A model generated the notes under the pieces. That model was not told the origin of the DNA. It saw nothing but the letters and a program-made list of their open reading frames with translations, and ran no database searches. Shown piece by piece: positions 35,124-48,323 of a stretch of DNA of 64,000 nt. The stretch spans positions 357,573-421,572 of the forward strand of contig NW_006766886.1 in assembly GCF_000275845.1 (NCBI RefSeq), written 5' to 3'. Source of the stretch: Dichomitus squalens LYAD-421 SS1. Lineage: Eukaryota; Basidiomycota; Agaricomycetes; Polyporales; Polyporaceae. Both the position numbers and the translations under genes were made by a program. Numbering within the stretch: the stretch's first letter is position 1; each line of letters starts with the position of its first letter.

Positions 35124-35768
35124 ACCCAGGGTACCCGCCGCCAATATGCGTCGCCGATACTTGGCTTAGTGGGCATATTGTTTCAGGGGTCGGAGAGCGT
35201 TTGGGTACGCTTTGGGGCCCTTTCTTTGCTTCGCGTGTTGTCGCGGTGGGGGTGGCGGAACTAGGTGAACAGACGGTTCCTGTGAGAATTGTCAGACCTG
35301 GGGATCGGCCACCTGGAGAGCTCCGGGAAAAGTATGTGGTACGATATGCTTCCCACCTCATATCCGTATGTACGCCAGCTATTTCGATATTTAATGTACA
35401 TTTGATATAGTAGATCACCTCTCCCGTGTCGAACAGACTAGCGAGTAGCATACACCGCACGATGTGTCTGCAAAAAGAGGGGATGAGTGGCATTTAGAAC
35501 ACTCAATGACACTCCCAATGTTAGTGAAAGGGATTAGCTCTAGAGACAAATTCCACTTGTCCGCGTCAAACGATCCCCACGGGCGTTCGCCGTGAAACGA
35601 CTGAAAAGGCAGGTGGATTACCGCATGCGGCAAAGATCCTACTCCTTGGTCGATGATGTCATGTGTCCGGTCATACAGAAGTGTCGAGCAGTGGCCACTG
35701 GCGGCGTGTGTACAGGTATATATTCCCTCTCTCGGGCAGCACCATCCTCCATCTTTCGCCCTCCAACC
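35124..35768. promoter_or_regulatory. upstream region of phosphomannose isomerase with TATA element
   Basis: Intergenic 645 bases. TATATATT at about 35717-35724 lies some 45-50 bases before the PMI start codon, at a fitting distance for a TATA box. Nothing else recognised. Confidence 0.5.
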
Positions 35769-37281
35769 ATGCCTGGACACAAAAGTCTGATTCGTCTACA
35801 GGCTGCTAAACAGGAGTACGACTGGGGCAGACAAGGCAGCTCTTCGCTCGCCGCTCGCCTGGGGGTCTGTGCATTTGGTCATGGGTTCCAGCCCGAAGAG
35901 AAGAAATACTACGCGGAGGTACGCTGCATCGCACACTTCGTCCACATATGGCATTCATGATTGGGACAGATTTGGATGGGCACGCATCCAAACGGCCCGG
36001 CCAACATCTTCGACACTCCCTCTATCTCCCTGCTAGACCTCATCCGCAGTAACCCCAAGTACTACCTGGGAGAGAAACTGCTGACGAAGTGGCCAGCGAC
36101 GATACACGTCCCGTACCTCTTCAAAGTGCTGTCCATTCGGAAGGCACTTCCTCTCCAGGCGCACCCCGACAAAAGCCTTGCTGAGCAACTTCAGCAGAGA
36201 GATCCCAATAACTTCGTCGATGCCAACCACAAGCCCGAGATCGCAGTCGCAATCGGGGAACCGCTTTGTCAGACGAGGGCAAAGCACGGCGAGGAAGGGA
36301 AGACGAAGCTTGGAGGTCCGGAGGTCGAAGACGCGGACACTGCGTTCACGGGGTTCGTCGGGTTCCGGCCCCTCGAAGAGATCAAGACGTACCTCGAACA
36401 CGTCCGAGAACTCACATCCGCCATTGGTGATCCCGACGTCATCACCAGATTCACCCAGAACCCGTCTAAACAGACTCTCAAGCATGTGTATGGGAAGCTC
36501 CTGAAGCGGGGAATCGAGGCGCGAAACGAGGTTGCTGCCGCGATCGAGAATTTGGCCGACCGAATCAACCAGCAGGCTGCGTACGATCTCGGGTTCCCGG
36601 ATAGTGAGACGCTGGCCCGGCTCGTGGTGAAGGTGAACGCGCAGTATCCTGGCGATGTCGGAGTGCTAGCTACCACGTTCTTCATGAATCTGGTGAAGCT
36701 GAGGAAGGGGGAAGGCATTTACATTGGCGCAGATGAAGTACATGCATACCTTGAAGGAGGTACGTGTATCTGGACGTTGTGTGCATTTGCACCAGCTGAT
36801 GGATGACCTAGATATCATCGAGTGTATGGCAACATCCGACAATGTCGTCAACGCGGCGTTTGATTCCCCGGAATCGCTTGCGCCCCAGGTAGACACGTTC
36901 ATCGACATGCTCTCCTACACCGCGCGTCAGGCCTCCCACTGGGCACTTCCGGCACAGGGCTATCAACACAGCCGACGCCATCGCACGGTGAAATACGATC
37001 CACCGTTGGAGGAATTCACGGTCCTCGGAACGTTCCTTAGCGCAGCCAATGCTAAAGAGGAGACTCTGGACGCCGTCGAGGGTCCAACCATCGGCATTGT
37101 CACCCGAGGAAGACTGAAGGTATCATCGACACCGAACACAGGAGGTGCTCAGGACAGCTTGGAGCTGGATGAGGGTTGCGTTGTGTTCGTTCCACCAGGA
37201 CAAGAAATACAGGTAGAGGTGTCAGGTGAATGTGGCCCCGAGGGAGCCGGGGAGATGTGGTGGTCGCTGTGGGACGCATAA
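35769..37281 (+). CDS. PMI40: mannose-6-phosphate isomerase (type I)
   Basis: Cytosolic zinc enzyme interconverting fructose-6-phosphate and mannose-6-phosphate, the entry to GDP-mannose for glycosylation and cell-wall mannan. Three exons: 35769-35918, 35970-36759 and 36812-37281, giving 469 residues. Zinc-ligand motifs are present: LPLQAHPDK (Gln and His), HKPEIAVAI (Glu) and ADEVHAYLEG (His). Also seen are the N-terminal YDWGRQG, ELWMGTHP-like EIWMGTHPNG, DNVVNAAF and the cupin-like C-terminal half. Between AIGEPL and FTGFVGF lies an extra K/E/G-rich stretch of about 20 residues not normal for the family; the frame stays open through it. The start ATG has a TATA element about 50 bases upstream. 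Confidence 0.96.
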
Positions 37282-37426
37282 GGAGACACTGGCGAGAAGG
37301 AAAGGCGTACCATTTCCGCAGGATGGCCTGTATCATAGTCACACGCAAACAAATAATGCGACACTGACGTTTCACGCACGATGATACACTCCTACAACAT
37401 ACTAGACCAAACACCACGAAAATCAT

Positions 37427-40400
37427 TCAGACGTACAGCCACTTTCCGCGTCCAGAAGCCCATTGAGGTAGCTCGATAGTCGACACGCTCTCGAAGCGCC
37501 TACGAATGGTCGTCGGGAGCCCGTGCGCACCGTTCTCTCTGTTCGGGTCGGGAGTAGCCGGCGGGGAGAGAGGCGGTGAGTCCTCATCCTCTTCGATCGC
37601 GATTTCGTCGTAAGGGGAGAGTATACCGAGCCCTGAACCGCCGACAGCGGTCACGTAAGGCTGGTAGCCATCCGCGAGAAGGGAGGAGATGAGTGCCTGA
37701 AGCTTCTCATCCTGGAAATCTGCGAGAGGGGGTCTCGGTGAGCAACAGCTTCTTCAATAACATCCGTGGAGACTGACCATCGGGGACAAGGGTGACAGCG
37801 CAGCCGCCGCCACCAGCGCCTGTGAGTTTAGTGCTGAGGCCATAAGGTGTGGAAGAAGTCTTCAAGCGGATAGCCTCGAGCGAGGGATGGGAGACACCGA
37901 GCTGAACAAGATGAGCGTGGTTCTCATCGATCAGTGACTGTGGGGTGAGGTGAGGAGAGGTGTCTAGTCAGCAAACAATCCATTGCTACAGAAACGTTTC
38001 GTGTGTAGACGCACCGAGAGACCGGTGAGCAGAACGTCACGGGGAACATCCGGGTCCGCGAGTGCGCGGCGCGCCTCGTTGCTGATCGCCTGGATGGCGT
38101 CGAGCAACTTGCCCACGGTCTCGGGCTCCGCCGCCTTCTTCCGCGCGACGCCAGCGACGAGCGCCTTTGTGTCCCGCGGCACCTTGGAGTCGACCAGCAG
38201 GAACTTGAGGCTCTTGAAGCCCTGGATCTGGTCCATGCCACTGCGTTTCCCGAAGCCGGGGCGGACGTACGCGAGCGCGCCGCCGTAGACGGCGACGGAG
38301 TTGTCGACGCCGGAGGGGTTCCCGTGCAGGACCTTCTCTGCGACGAACGCCCAGCGGTTGGTCTCCTCGGCAATTTCGGGAGGGATGGCGCGGCGGCCGC
38401 CGTGCGGGATGTGTATGTGGCCGGGCTCGCCCGGGGCGGCGGATCTGTGAGTTGGCGGGGGGACGGCGGGTAGGTCGATACGGCCATGGAGGATGAGGAG
38501 CGCAATCGCAACACAGACTGAGAAGGACGCAGAAGACCCGAGGCCCGCGCCGATGGGGAGAGTGGCGCGGCAGACAAAGTGGAAGGATGGCCTGCGCGAA
38601 TGATCAGCTGAGTGCTTCCACAAGGCTCCGATATACTGACCTATCAGCCCCGGAGGTCATCATCATGTATAGGTATAGGAAGGCGATAGCAGCAGACTGG
38701 CTCTTGGGAGGCGTCTCCGGAGGAAGAGCCCTCGTCTTGATTGCATCGATGACCCGCTGATCGAGCACCTCAGGGTGCTCTGAGCCCCTCGGTATGGGAA
38801 CGACCGCGTCCCAGGGTAGCTCGTCTATATCCCATTCATGCCTGTAGTCGTCTATGTCTGCAAAATGCACTGAGAGTCTGCCGTCGTGTCGAGGCGACGT
38901 AAGGCCATAGCAGCGCAAGTCAAGGGAAGCCGCCACGGCGGTCTACCGGCATGTGTGAGAAGCATTCAATGATAAGCGCATACATCTACTTACGACTCCA
39001 TGAACGACAGCATGTTCCCCGAACAGGATGACCTTGCCCGGAGCGCTGACGAACCATTCCCGGTCGTCTCGCGGCCGAGCAGTACGGGCTTCGCCAAGCG
39101 CCAGCTTCTCAACAGCCCGACTAATGGGAACGGCAATACGAACATAGTCGTTTGCCGCATATGCGATTGCACCGGCATCTATCAGGGCGTGGCGGAGATC
39201 ATCCAAGAGATCCGCAGGGTCTTCGATTCCGACGCACAGGCGGATCAGATCCTCGGGGAGACCCCGAGCAGCGCGAGTAGCGGGGTCAATGGATGCGTGT
39301 CTGAGACGAGTGTCGGTAAGTGCTTAACCAAACTAAACGCATGCAATATGGCTGTGGACGGTACTCACGACATCACACAGGGCATACTGATGAGACTGTT
39401 CACGCAACCAAAGCTAACACTTATGCCCCAGAGGTGAGTGGCCGCGACGATACGCTCGCTCAGTTCTTTATCGCCGGTCTCAAAGGAAAGGACAGCACCA
39501 TAGCCTATGAGAATGGAAGTTCACCTGTCAGGAGCACCATCAACAAAGTACGTATTTGGCAGCGCACCTTCAGAAATCCGGTCATGGATCTCCTTTCCGG
39601 GGTGGTTCGGCAAGCCGGGGTAGTGAGTGACGAATCCAAGCTTGGACAGCATTTGGGCAACAAGCATGGCAGTGGACTGTTGACGGTCCATACGGATGGC
39701 CAGCGTCTTGGTTCCCCTCAGCAGCAGGAAGGAATCGAACGGCGAGAGGGCATTTCCGACCGAATTTATCACGAAAGCAATTTCCTAAGCGTTGTGCGTA
39801 AACGTTACTGCAATGAAAAGCTCGACTATGCGCCTACCTTAGCAATGTCATCGCGGTTGCAAGTGATAACACCGGCCATGAGATCATGGTGGCCACTCAA
39901 ATACTTGGTTGCGCTATCATAAACAATATCCGCCCCATGTTCCAAAGGCCTCTGCAGATAGGGACTCATCATGGTGTTGTCGACCACGACGATCGCGTCC
40001 TCGCATTTCTCCTTCACCAACGCACTGATCCGCGCAATGTCCACGATTTTGAGAAGAGGGTTGGTTGGGGACTCGAGGAGCACCATAGCCGTCTTGCCGG
40101 GGTTGAGGACCGGTATCACGGACTCAGCGGCAGTGGTGTCAACATGGTGTACGGTGACGCCCATGTGCGCGCGGAGGTAGGTGAGTAGACGGTTCGTTCC
40201 GCCGTACAGATCGTCGCCTGCGACGACTTCACACCCGGGCTTGAGCAGGCGCGTGATAACATCGAGGGCAGCCATGCCACTCGAAACCGCGAAGGCATGG
40301 GCGGCGGAAGAGATTTTCGCAATGTGATGCTCTGCGCACGTCAATCAATACATTGTTACGACGAATCGTGAGACTTCGACGGCTAGCCCCGCTCGAAGCT

Positions 40401-40798
40401 AAGTTTTGTCTCAGAAGATCGTCTCGGAGACAATGCGCCCAAATCAGGGCGCACCTGAGACCATCTGGACGGCCCATCGCGCAGAATCAAGGGCTATTGT
40501 CGCTTCCAGACAGCCTTCAAGTGCACGAATGCAATAACATACCTAGGTGCGTCCTTGTGGGGTTCCCACTGCGCGTGTAATCATACTGGTTTCCGACACC
40601 CTTGAAAGTTGCGGTCTGGTAGATGGGGACGCTAGAGCTGCCATGCTGGTCCTTGTGGTCGGCATCTGGAGAGTCGACGGTGGCACAGAGTGTCGAGAAG
40701 CGGTAGGGCTGCCTGGAGTGAGTCAGAGAGGGGGATTCGGGCTCCGGAGTGGGCAGATCATAGGCGGGCGCCTTCTGAAGGAAGCTGGTCGCGGCCAT
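37427..40798 (-). CDS. cystathionine beta-lyase / mevalonate kinase fusion
   Basis: One 913-residue model from nine exons: 40798-40543, 40331-39838, 39784-39568, 39504-39369, 39300-38994, 38942-38641, 38591-38015, 37937-37778 and 37719-37427. Residues 1-450 are a PLP Cys/Met-metabolism enzyme of the cystathionine beta-lyase type: SSVPIYQTATFKG, YDYTRSGNPTR, AHAFAVSSGMAA and the PLP lysine in SATKYLSGHHD, ending GLPEDLIRLCVGIEDP. Residues from about 450 on are mevalonate kinase (GHMP family): SAPGKVILFGEHAVVHG, the ATP loop PIGAGLGSSASFS, EKVLHGNPSGVDN and LTGAGGGGCAVTL. Both halves meet inside exon 5 (junction about 39053) with no stop and no in-frame ATG between them. Separate genes are the alternative but would need an unseen start. 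Confidence 0.88.
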
Positions 40799-41751
40799 CG
40801 TCTGCGGCCAGAGAAGAAGTGGATCAAGGGGTCCGACGGAGAGAACGTGAGCTTATATGCGAGCCAGACGTCGACCAAGATTTTGGTTTTCGCAAGCTGG
40901 GACCCAGCTGCAGTCGGGCCACTCTCTATATCCCTACATCACGTGCACCATCATGTGCAACGATCGCGCCATGCACCCAGGCGCCCGTGGCTTAACCTCC
41001 ATCGCAGCGGTGTTCACAAGATTTATGTACAGGTCTTACACCGGCACGCATACAGACCCCGTTTGAAATGGTGGACCTTCATACTGTATAACTTGTTCAT
41101 ATGTATGTTGCTAGACGCAGACGTAATAGCAACAGTAGGTCATGAGATAGGTCCTTGCAACCTCTGTATAGTACAGCTTCTCTCATGACATGAAGTGTAG
41201 CGTCTCAGAGTGTTCCGAGATGAGGCTTAGACATGATCAGGTCCCTCAGAGTAACCAGACAGACATGTGCATTGGGATGTGAGCGAAAAATACATTGATC
41301 TGGTCTAGATAGAAGGTGTCCATAGCAATAAACAATAAGAGGTGGATGATAGAGCGAACCTTAGGAGCTACAGTGATGCGATGTCATGCCAGGCTGCAAT
41401 GAAAAAGATACGATGCAGAAAAGACATTGGACTCAAGCGCATTAGTGGCGAGATAGATATAGTGTAAGTGGAGAGCGACGCCTAGTGGTATGCGGTAGGG
41501 AGGGAATGGGAGCTAGTTTGGGGATCGGCCTCGACTGAGAATGAAGGAAACCAACTGATGGGGGACTACTTGTGGAGAGCGACAGGACGACGTATTGAGT
41601 GTTACGAGCGACTATATGATGCAATATGTACGTGGATTTGGTGGTGGTAAGCGGCGAAACCAATATGGATGCAGTGGAGATGCGACAACGTGCGAGGAAC
41701 ACCACCGGGCTATCCTACATGTGCGTCCGTTCATAGGTGGCGGAATAAACG
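40799..41751. other. intergenic
   Basis: Upstream of the fusion gene and downstream of the hybrid kinase, both on the minus strand. 41.2-41.6 kb is AT-richer; no gene or repeat recognised. Confidence 0.5.
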
Positions 41752-44700
41752 TCAGGACACCCCCAGTTTCTGAAACATGGAATCAAGCGTCTTGAATGCA
41801 ACGGGCTTGACAAGGCTGAGTTCCTCAACGTTCAGAGATGGTCATTCGATAGAATAGGTTGGAAAGGACTCACTATCCATCAACACCCGCTTCGAACGCT
41901 CGTCGCTTATCTTCGAGAGAGGACATGCCCGTCAGGGCCAAGATACGGGCAGGATGAGGCTCGGACTGATTCGACTGGCTGCGCTTCGATTCGATCTCCC
42001 TCATTCGTGCAGTTGCACCAACGCCGTCCAACACGGGCATAGACAGGTCCAGGAGTACGACACTGGGGAGCGTACAGTCAGTGCTATGCCGAGTCTCAAC
42101 CAGGTGTCTACTTACTCGAAGGGTCCATTCGACTCAAAGGTCTGGACCCCTTCCTGGCCGTCGACTGCCTCGCGGTATTCGTAGCCCTGAACATTTCAGT
42201 TAATGTCGCTATACGTACCTAATGAGCTGAGCCATACCATGTTCCGAAGCCATTTGATACTAGCGGTGAAGATGAGCTCACAATTAGCATGGCAGGCACA
42301 CGGCAGGAGAGGAAGGAGAACCCACAGCAAATTCCGCAAGATACTGTTGTCCTCTACGACAAGCACTCGCAACGCTCCCTGAGGCGCAATGGTCCCGATC
42401 GACGACTTTAGCAGCGTACCGCCTGTTCCCACAGAAATAGTCGGGCTGGAGGGCATCTGCGAGAGCTGTGGCGAGCTCAGCGTTGACTCTGGTTCGAGCT
42501 CCTCCTGCTCCACCATCGAAGGCATGTACTGCCAGCTTGTCAAGGGATGGGCGGTCACTGCTCGGGGGCCGAGAGGCGGTCTCTGCGCAAGTGGCTTGAA
42601 TAAATCTTCTCCATTCGTCTCCTCCGAGTATCTTCTTGGCAACGGTATTGGCTCGGGGCGGTCGAACGAGTTCGATCTTGAAGGAGAGCCGGGGCGAACG
42701 ATGGTACTTGTAGATGTACTCGTAAGTGAGCTCTTCCCGATGTTCAGGGCATGCAGGGACAGCTTCAGAGCCGCGACGAGCCGGCATGGGCCGACAGGCT
42801 TGTACACGATCCTACAGAAGCCACCGACATGCTCGTACTCGTTGACGATGGCCATCAACCGAGGGTCCCCACGTGCGGAGGAGAGGATGATGAAAGGCCT
42901 AGAAGCGTCCTTCTTCTCGATTGCGAGCGTCACCGGTGTGGGATCCTCATTCACGATGACGATGTCTCCCATTTCGCCGTCCTCGGCTAGAGGTAGATGC
43001 CAGTCGTTCACGATATACTGCACGAGGACCTTCCGAAGAAGCTGGACGCCCCGTATAGTCTCATCGAATGCCAGCAACGAGATCGTGGGTTTGTGCGTAT
43101 GATCTAACAGCTTCGCGAGTTCGGCGTACGGCGATGCGGAGTCGCTGGGGCTTTCCACCGCTTCGGCGGTGAACGTCACTTTGATCTCGGTACCTACGCC
43201 TTCGACGCTCCATACGTCTACTTTGCCACCTACGCTAGGCGATCGGACAATGCTGTTGACGATAGCAAGTCCCAGCCCTGTGCCTGTCTGGAGTGGATTC
43301 TCCTGCGAGAAAGGATGGAAGAGCTGATTCTGCGAATCGGAAGGTCGACATTAGCTAACACCAGGGCGCACGGAATCAAAACACTCCGACCTTCAGGAAG
43401 TGTTGGCTAATACCCTACAATAAGCGTTTCAGTCTTAGCTGCCTCATAGCGACATTTTGAACGCGACACCCCACCTTTCCCGTGTCTAGGACCGCGAGTT
43501 CTATCTTGACCTTCCCAGGCGGAGTGTCCCCAGAGTTAGGCAGCTGCCGCAGCAAGACATGCACGTATCCATCCTGAGTACAACGAAACCATCAGTCAGC
43601 CATCATAGATACACATCAGCCTTGAGTAACCTACCGATGTGAACTTCAGACTGTTCCCGAACACGTTCATGAGCACGCGACGAATACCGCCTTTTTCACA
43701 ACGGAACGTCCATCCCTAGAAAACGCAGTCAGGTCATCAACGTACAGGACCTCATCTTTGCTGACATGAACGTACACTGTCTGAATGGCCGATATCGATC
43801 ACAGTCTCCACGTGCTTATTGCGGTTTGGCACGCTGGAGGTATGCTGATGTTTCGGAGGAGAATATACACTTCCGATCTCACTCGTAAACATCCGCGCGC
43901 GGTGGCCAATCCAACAACCCTCGGTCGCCTCTTCAATAAGTTGCATGAGGTTGACCCTGCACGCGACAAGATGTAACACCATCGTTCAGTCAGCTGTCGG
44001 GCTCTTCCTTGCCGATCAATGCGGTGAACGACACGTACCTGCTGAGATGAATGATGTTCTCCACGCCTCCGGCCTTGGCGTTCCCACTAAGTTTCGTGAA
44101 GTCCAGGACATGGTTCACGGTCTCAACGAGGGATGTCCCGCACGCCTGAACGGTCTGCAGAAAAGATGCCTGGCTGTGGTCCAGCGGCGTCTCGGCGAGT
44201 AACTCCGCCGATGCAAGAATCTGTATAGAACGTAAGATGTGCTGCAACGATCATATATCATAAGCACTTGTCTGACGCACGCCATGTAGAGGTGTCCGGA
44301 GCTCGTGCGAGATGCTAGATGGACGTCGGTTAGCACCAAAATTGACGTCAAAAGGGGAAAAAGCCCACTTCGAGATGAACAGGCTTTTGGCCTTGTCAGC
44401 AAGTATCATGCGACGCTTGAGTACGGCAGACAATATGATGACACCTGTTATGGTTTAAGCCCTACACCTTCGCAAATACTCCCAAAGTCGCACTAACCTA
44501 TTGCGCGCAGATACGAAAGCTCATGGCCCTCGAGCTTGCGAAGATGTCCCACAATCAACATGCCGTTGTCAATGATTTCTAAGGTACGAGAAGCACTTAC
44601 GAAAGGCGTCGTCCGTTCGCCCGTACTATATGCGCACAGCAGTGCGAAAGGACGCTTGTCGATATTGTAAATCGGTACCGCTGTCATCGCGACCGCGTCA

Positions 44701-47700
44701 ATACCGCTCTCACGGCCCAGCGTGGCGCATTCTCACCTAGCACATACTGTATTCTTGCCGGCAAGAACGGTTTCAAGCTCGGATGCACGATGCCTTCGCA
44801 GACCTTGCCTTCCGGATGCTTCATAAAGAACTCTGCAAGCTTGCGGTGCTCCTCCTTACTCAAGCTCCGACTCCGGGATTCCGACCGCGAATCGGCGTCG
44901 TGCAACGTGAGCGACACCGACGACTCCGCGCCGACCGTCTCGAGCACGTCGACATGGGAAACGTCCATCACGATCGCGCCCTCTACATCCAGCGTGCGCT
45001 TGACCAACTTCGCTGCGCGGGTGTAAATCTGCTCCATCGACGTCGATCCTGGTTGCGGCATCTCAGGCTTCTCGTCGTTGACGTGCTTGTCGACCTCGAG
45101 GCATTCCCGGGTGAACTGTTCCATGGAACTCTGGATACGGTCCCGTATACGGAGTTGGATTTTGTCCTTCCATAGCTCCATTTCACGCATTGCAACTTGC
45201 TAAGGCGATCATGAGCATCCTGCATGGTGCTCACGGCGGGTGGACTTACCGCGAACTCTTTCAGCGTATGCCTTTGTCTTGGACTGAATTCACGCCGGGG
45301 GGTGTCATCCATGATCGCGAGGCTGTGGCGGCAGAGATGAGTCGGTGTATGCGCAGCTCACGACGACATACTCACGTTCCGATGTTATAACCCTCTTGCG
45401 TCCGTAGCGGGCAACCTGCGTAAAAGCGTATGCGCGGGTGGCCGATGACGAGTGGCTAAACGTATGATTAAGCCGGATAAGCACAAACGAAAACATCATC
45501 CTCGGGAGATGAGAACATACATTCTGAGAGAAGCGCCAATCCTCCTGTGCATCGAGGACTATCGTAGGTTCGTCGTCCCTACGGATAATGAATACGTCAC
45601 CAGCATACGTGTGGCGAGAGTTACTCACGGCTGCAGGATGGCATGGGCACATAACGAACTCGACCTCGGCATACTGACACATCCCATCCCGGCTTTGCTG
45701 CCAGTCAGCATCCCCATTTCGTATCAAAATCATACGAAGCACTTACATTCCGACTTCAAGAACCTACCATGAGCACGCGCAGTCAGCACACCCAAACACG
45801 AACAATCGCAGGAGAATCACACTCACTGTTCCGTCCCGTCAATCAAAGACATGATGACAATACGGGTGTTGAAGACGAGCTTCACGAGGTGCGCAATCCG
45901 ATCGAAGTTCGGGTCCGGTCCAGTGCCCCAGATGTTGTACTTGTACAGCGCCCTCCGCCGCTCCAGCTCGTTCGGCGGGTTCGGCGGAGCGAGGTACCCC
46001 AGCTCCAGGAACATCTGCTCCTCCTTCGCGGCCCGCCCGGCCAGGTTGTTCAACTGGCTCTCTTTCGCCAGCCGGGTGGCCTTCAACCGCCGCTCATACA
46101 ATGGCGCGGTCGGAAGGGGCGCACTCGTCTGGCGTGTCAGGCATATCCTCCGAGGCAGCGCGGGGGCGCTCTGCGGATCGAATACGAATGGAGGCGCCGA
46201 AGTTTGTCGCGAGGGGTCCCCCACAACTCGAGGTACAGGGGGAGCTGGAAGAGCAGGTACCGTCGAACGGTCGGATTGGGAGAAGCTGCTGTACCGGGAG
46301 GAGTCCGCGTTGCCGAAGTAGTCGTCGTCTGGTGGCTCGGCTGCTGTTGGTGCGGGGGCTGTTGCAGGCGGCGGTAGATTGGCCCTGACCATAGGAACAG
46401 GAACGGACGTCGACGAGGAGCTGTTGGAACTGCACCGTGACTCGGGTTGCGGCTCGGAACCATTCTTGCTGGGCAGGAGGGGCACGCCGTCCGTCGTGCC
46501 GTCGGCTTCACGGCCCTCTGTACCGTCAACCGGCCCACCCGTTGCTGTCGTGTTGGAGCTGGTAGAGGAATGTGTGGGGGAGGTACCGTCGTCCACGTCT
46601 TGCGTACCTTGCCAAAAGCTGCTTAACCTAGACTTTCGTAAGGTGTTAGGTGACAACAGCGGTACGATTTCGTTGTGTGCGAAGACATCTGGATGTGAGC
46701 CGGGGATCATCGCAGTGACGCCGCGCATGGGATCTGTAAGCTCATGTTCTGGCGACGGCAGTGCCAGAGGCGCCACAGACACGCGCGCAGCCGCTAACCG
46801 TATGGCTGCCGCAGTCGCGGTAGCATCGGCAGGAGTAATGGGAATACGAGGATGCTCCATGTGAGACTGTGAATGGTGAGCAGAGGACGTCCGCATGTCC
46901 GCAAATGAATTGCGCAGCCGATGCGAGAAAGGATTCAGTTTGGGTGGCATGGAGGGCGCTTTGGGAGATTTGCTAGGTCCTACAGAAGTCTCCGGCAGAA
47001 TGAGCCAAGGCGACGAAGGCTGAATAGCAGATGGATGGTGCGTAGAGACACCGTTCACTTCCGTGGAAGGGACGGCGAACCGGCCACCTTCTGTCTCCAA
47101 TATACTGGCCGGCCTTGAATCCAGCGGTGCAGCGGGTTCGAAATGAACAGACGCAGGTTCAAATGGCGTCTCCGCCGGCCTCCATTCTGGTACAGAATCG
47201 AGATCTGGAGATTCAAACATGACGTCTGAACCGGCGCCGCCGACGGAGGTGTCTAGAGGGGGGGCACGCAGCAAGCTCGGCGCATGGAGATGAGATCGGG
47301 GTGGAAGCGGGGTCTTCAATGGGTCCCACCGTCCCATCGAATACGCGTGGATGAACGTCGCCCAGTTGTAGTCGGGCTCGACCATGTTCGTGTCGCGCGC
47401 CGTGGTCGCGTTGTGAGGGAGCTGGCGCGACTCATCTGGAGACGGGTCAAACGGGGACGGCAGGACGTCTACGCACAGCGACCGTCAACCACACTGCGCG
47501 TTGCGAGGTAGCAATAGCATAGCAAGATACGCACCCAGTCCCGCCAGACGAGATGCCTCTGCGCGCAGGCCCACTACAGCAGCGTGGGCTTTCCGATTCA
47601 TCTCCTCGAGGGTGTGATCCTGGGAAGAAGCATATCTGTGCTCCTGCGCCTCCGCCGGCCTTTCCCTGCTCGGCCCCACTGGATCTGACACTGAAGAGTA

Positions 47701-47940
47701 GGCTGATGGGGACCAGTCACCCATTGGCGGGGCTTCAGGAAGCAAGTCGTGCTTGTCTTCCGCAGAAGAGGCGGTAGAAGGGCGTCTCTTGAGACGGGGC
47801 GGCTTTGCCGGCGGAGCAAGGCGAGATATGTTTGGAAAGAGGACAGTGGGATGGTCTGTGAGGGCCAGAGAATACGAGAGGTCGTCTGTAGATGGGATGG
47901 ATGGTAGCTCTGGGACAATCTGCTCAGATCGGTTGTCCAT
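41752..47940 (-). CDS. hybrid histidine kinase with GAF domains and receiver
   Basis: Large two-component sensor, about 1,600 residues in some 20 exons. The N-terminal 670 residues (exon 1 from 47940, exon 2 47468-45827) are S/P/T-rich with NWATFIHAYSMGRWDP. A first GAF domain begins FDRIAHLVKLVFNTRIVIMS and continues over short exons (LCAHAIL, DDEPTIVLDAQEDWRF, RIRFYAGCPLRTQEGYNIGT). A second GAF-like region lies at 45.1-44.6 kb. The H box SNISHELRTPLHG carries the phosphoacceptor His (codon 44305-44307). N and G boxes are NVFGNSLKFTS, LDTGKG and GTGLGLAIV. The receiver has VLVVEDN, the Asp in VVLLDLSMP (42047-42049) and the Lys in LVKPVAF (41806-41808). No transmembrane segment is seen, so it is probably a cytosolic sensor feeding the HOG-type phosphorelay. 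Confidence 0.9.
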
Positions 47941-48323
47941 GAACGGGCGGTCGTGATGATTGCAGCGTAGAGGATCAGGCAGACAGCAAGAAGGGTAGGC
48001 TAGTGTCGACGATGCGAGAAGACCATGAGCGTGCAGAGGGAAGACGGGGACAAGACCGGCTGCCCGCGGAGCAGACTGGGACTGACAGGAGAGGGACGAG
48101 CGTTTGCGACGATGCTGGCGTTGAAGAAGGGTCTCCCAGGTGGGGCAGAAGCTTGGCAGTACCGGCAGCGTTCCCTGCGAGCGCTTGTCTCTCCGACGAG
48201 CCAGGGCGAGACCACGCCCAGTGGCTTATGCACATTATAGACGTCATCCGGCGCTTTCTCTACATACTATGCTGCTATGTACTGTACAGTACTTCATCGC
48301 TCCGCGGCACAGCATACACCGTC
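47941..48323. other. intergenic
   Basis: 383 bases upstream of the hybrid kinase gene and downstream of the dolichol kinase gene, both on the minus strand. No motif recognised. Confidence 0.5.
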
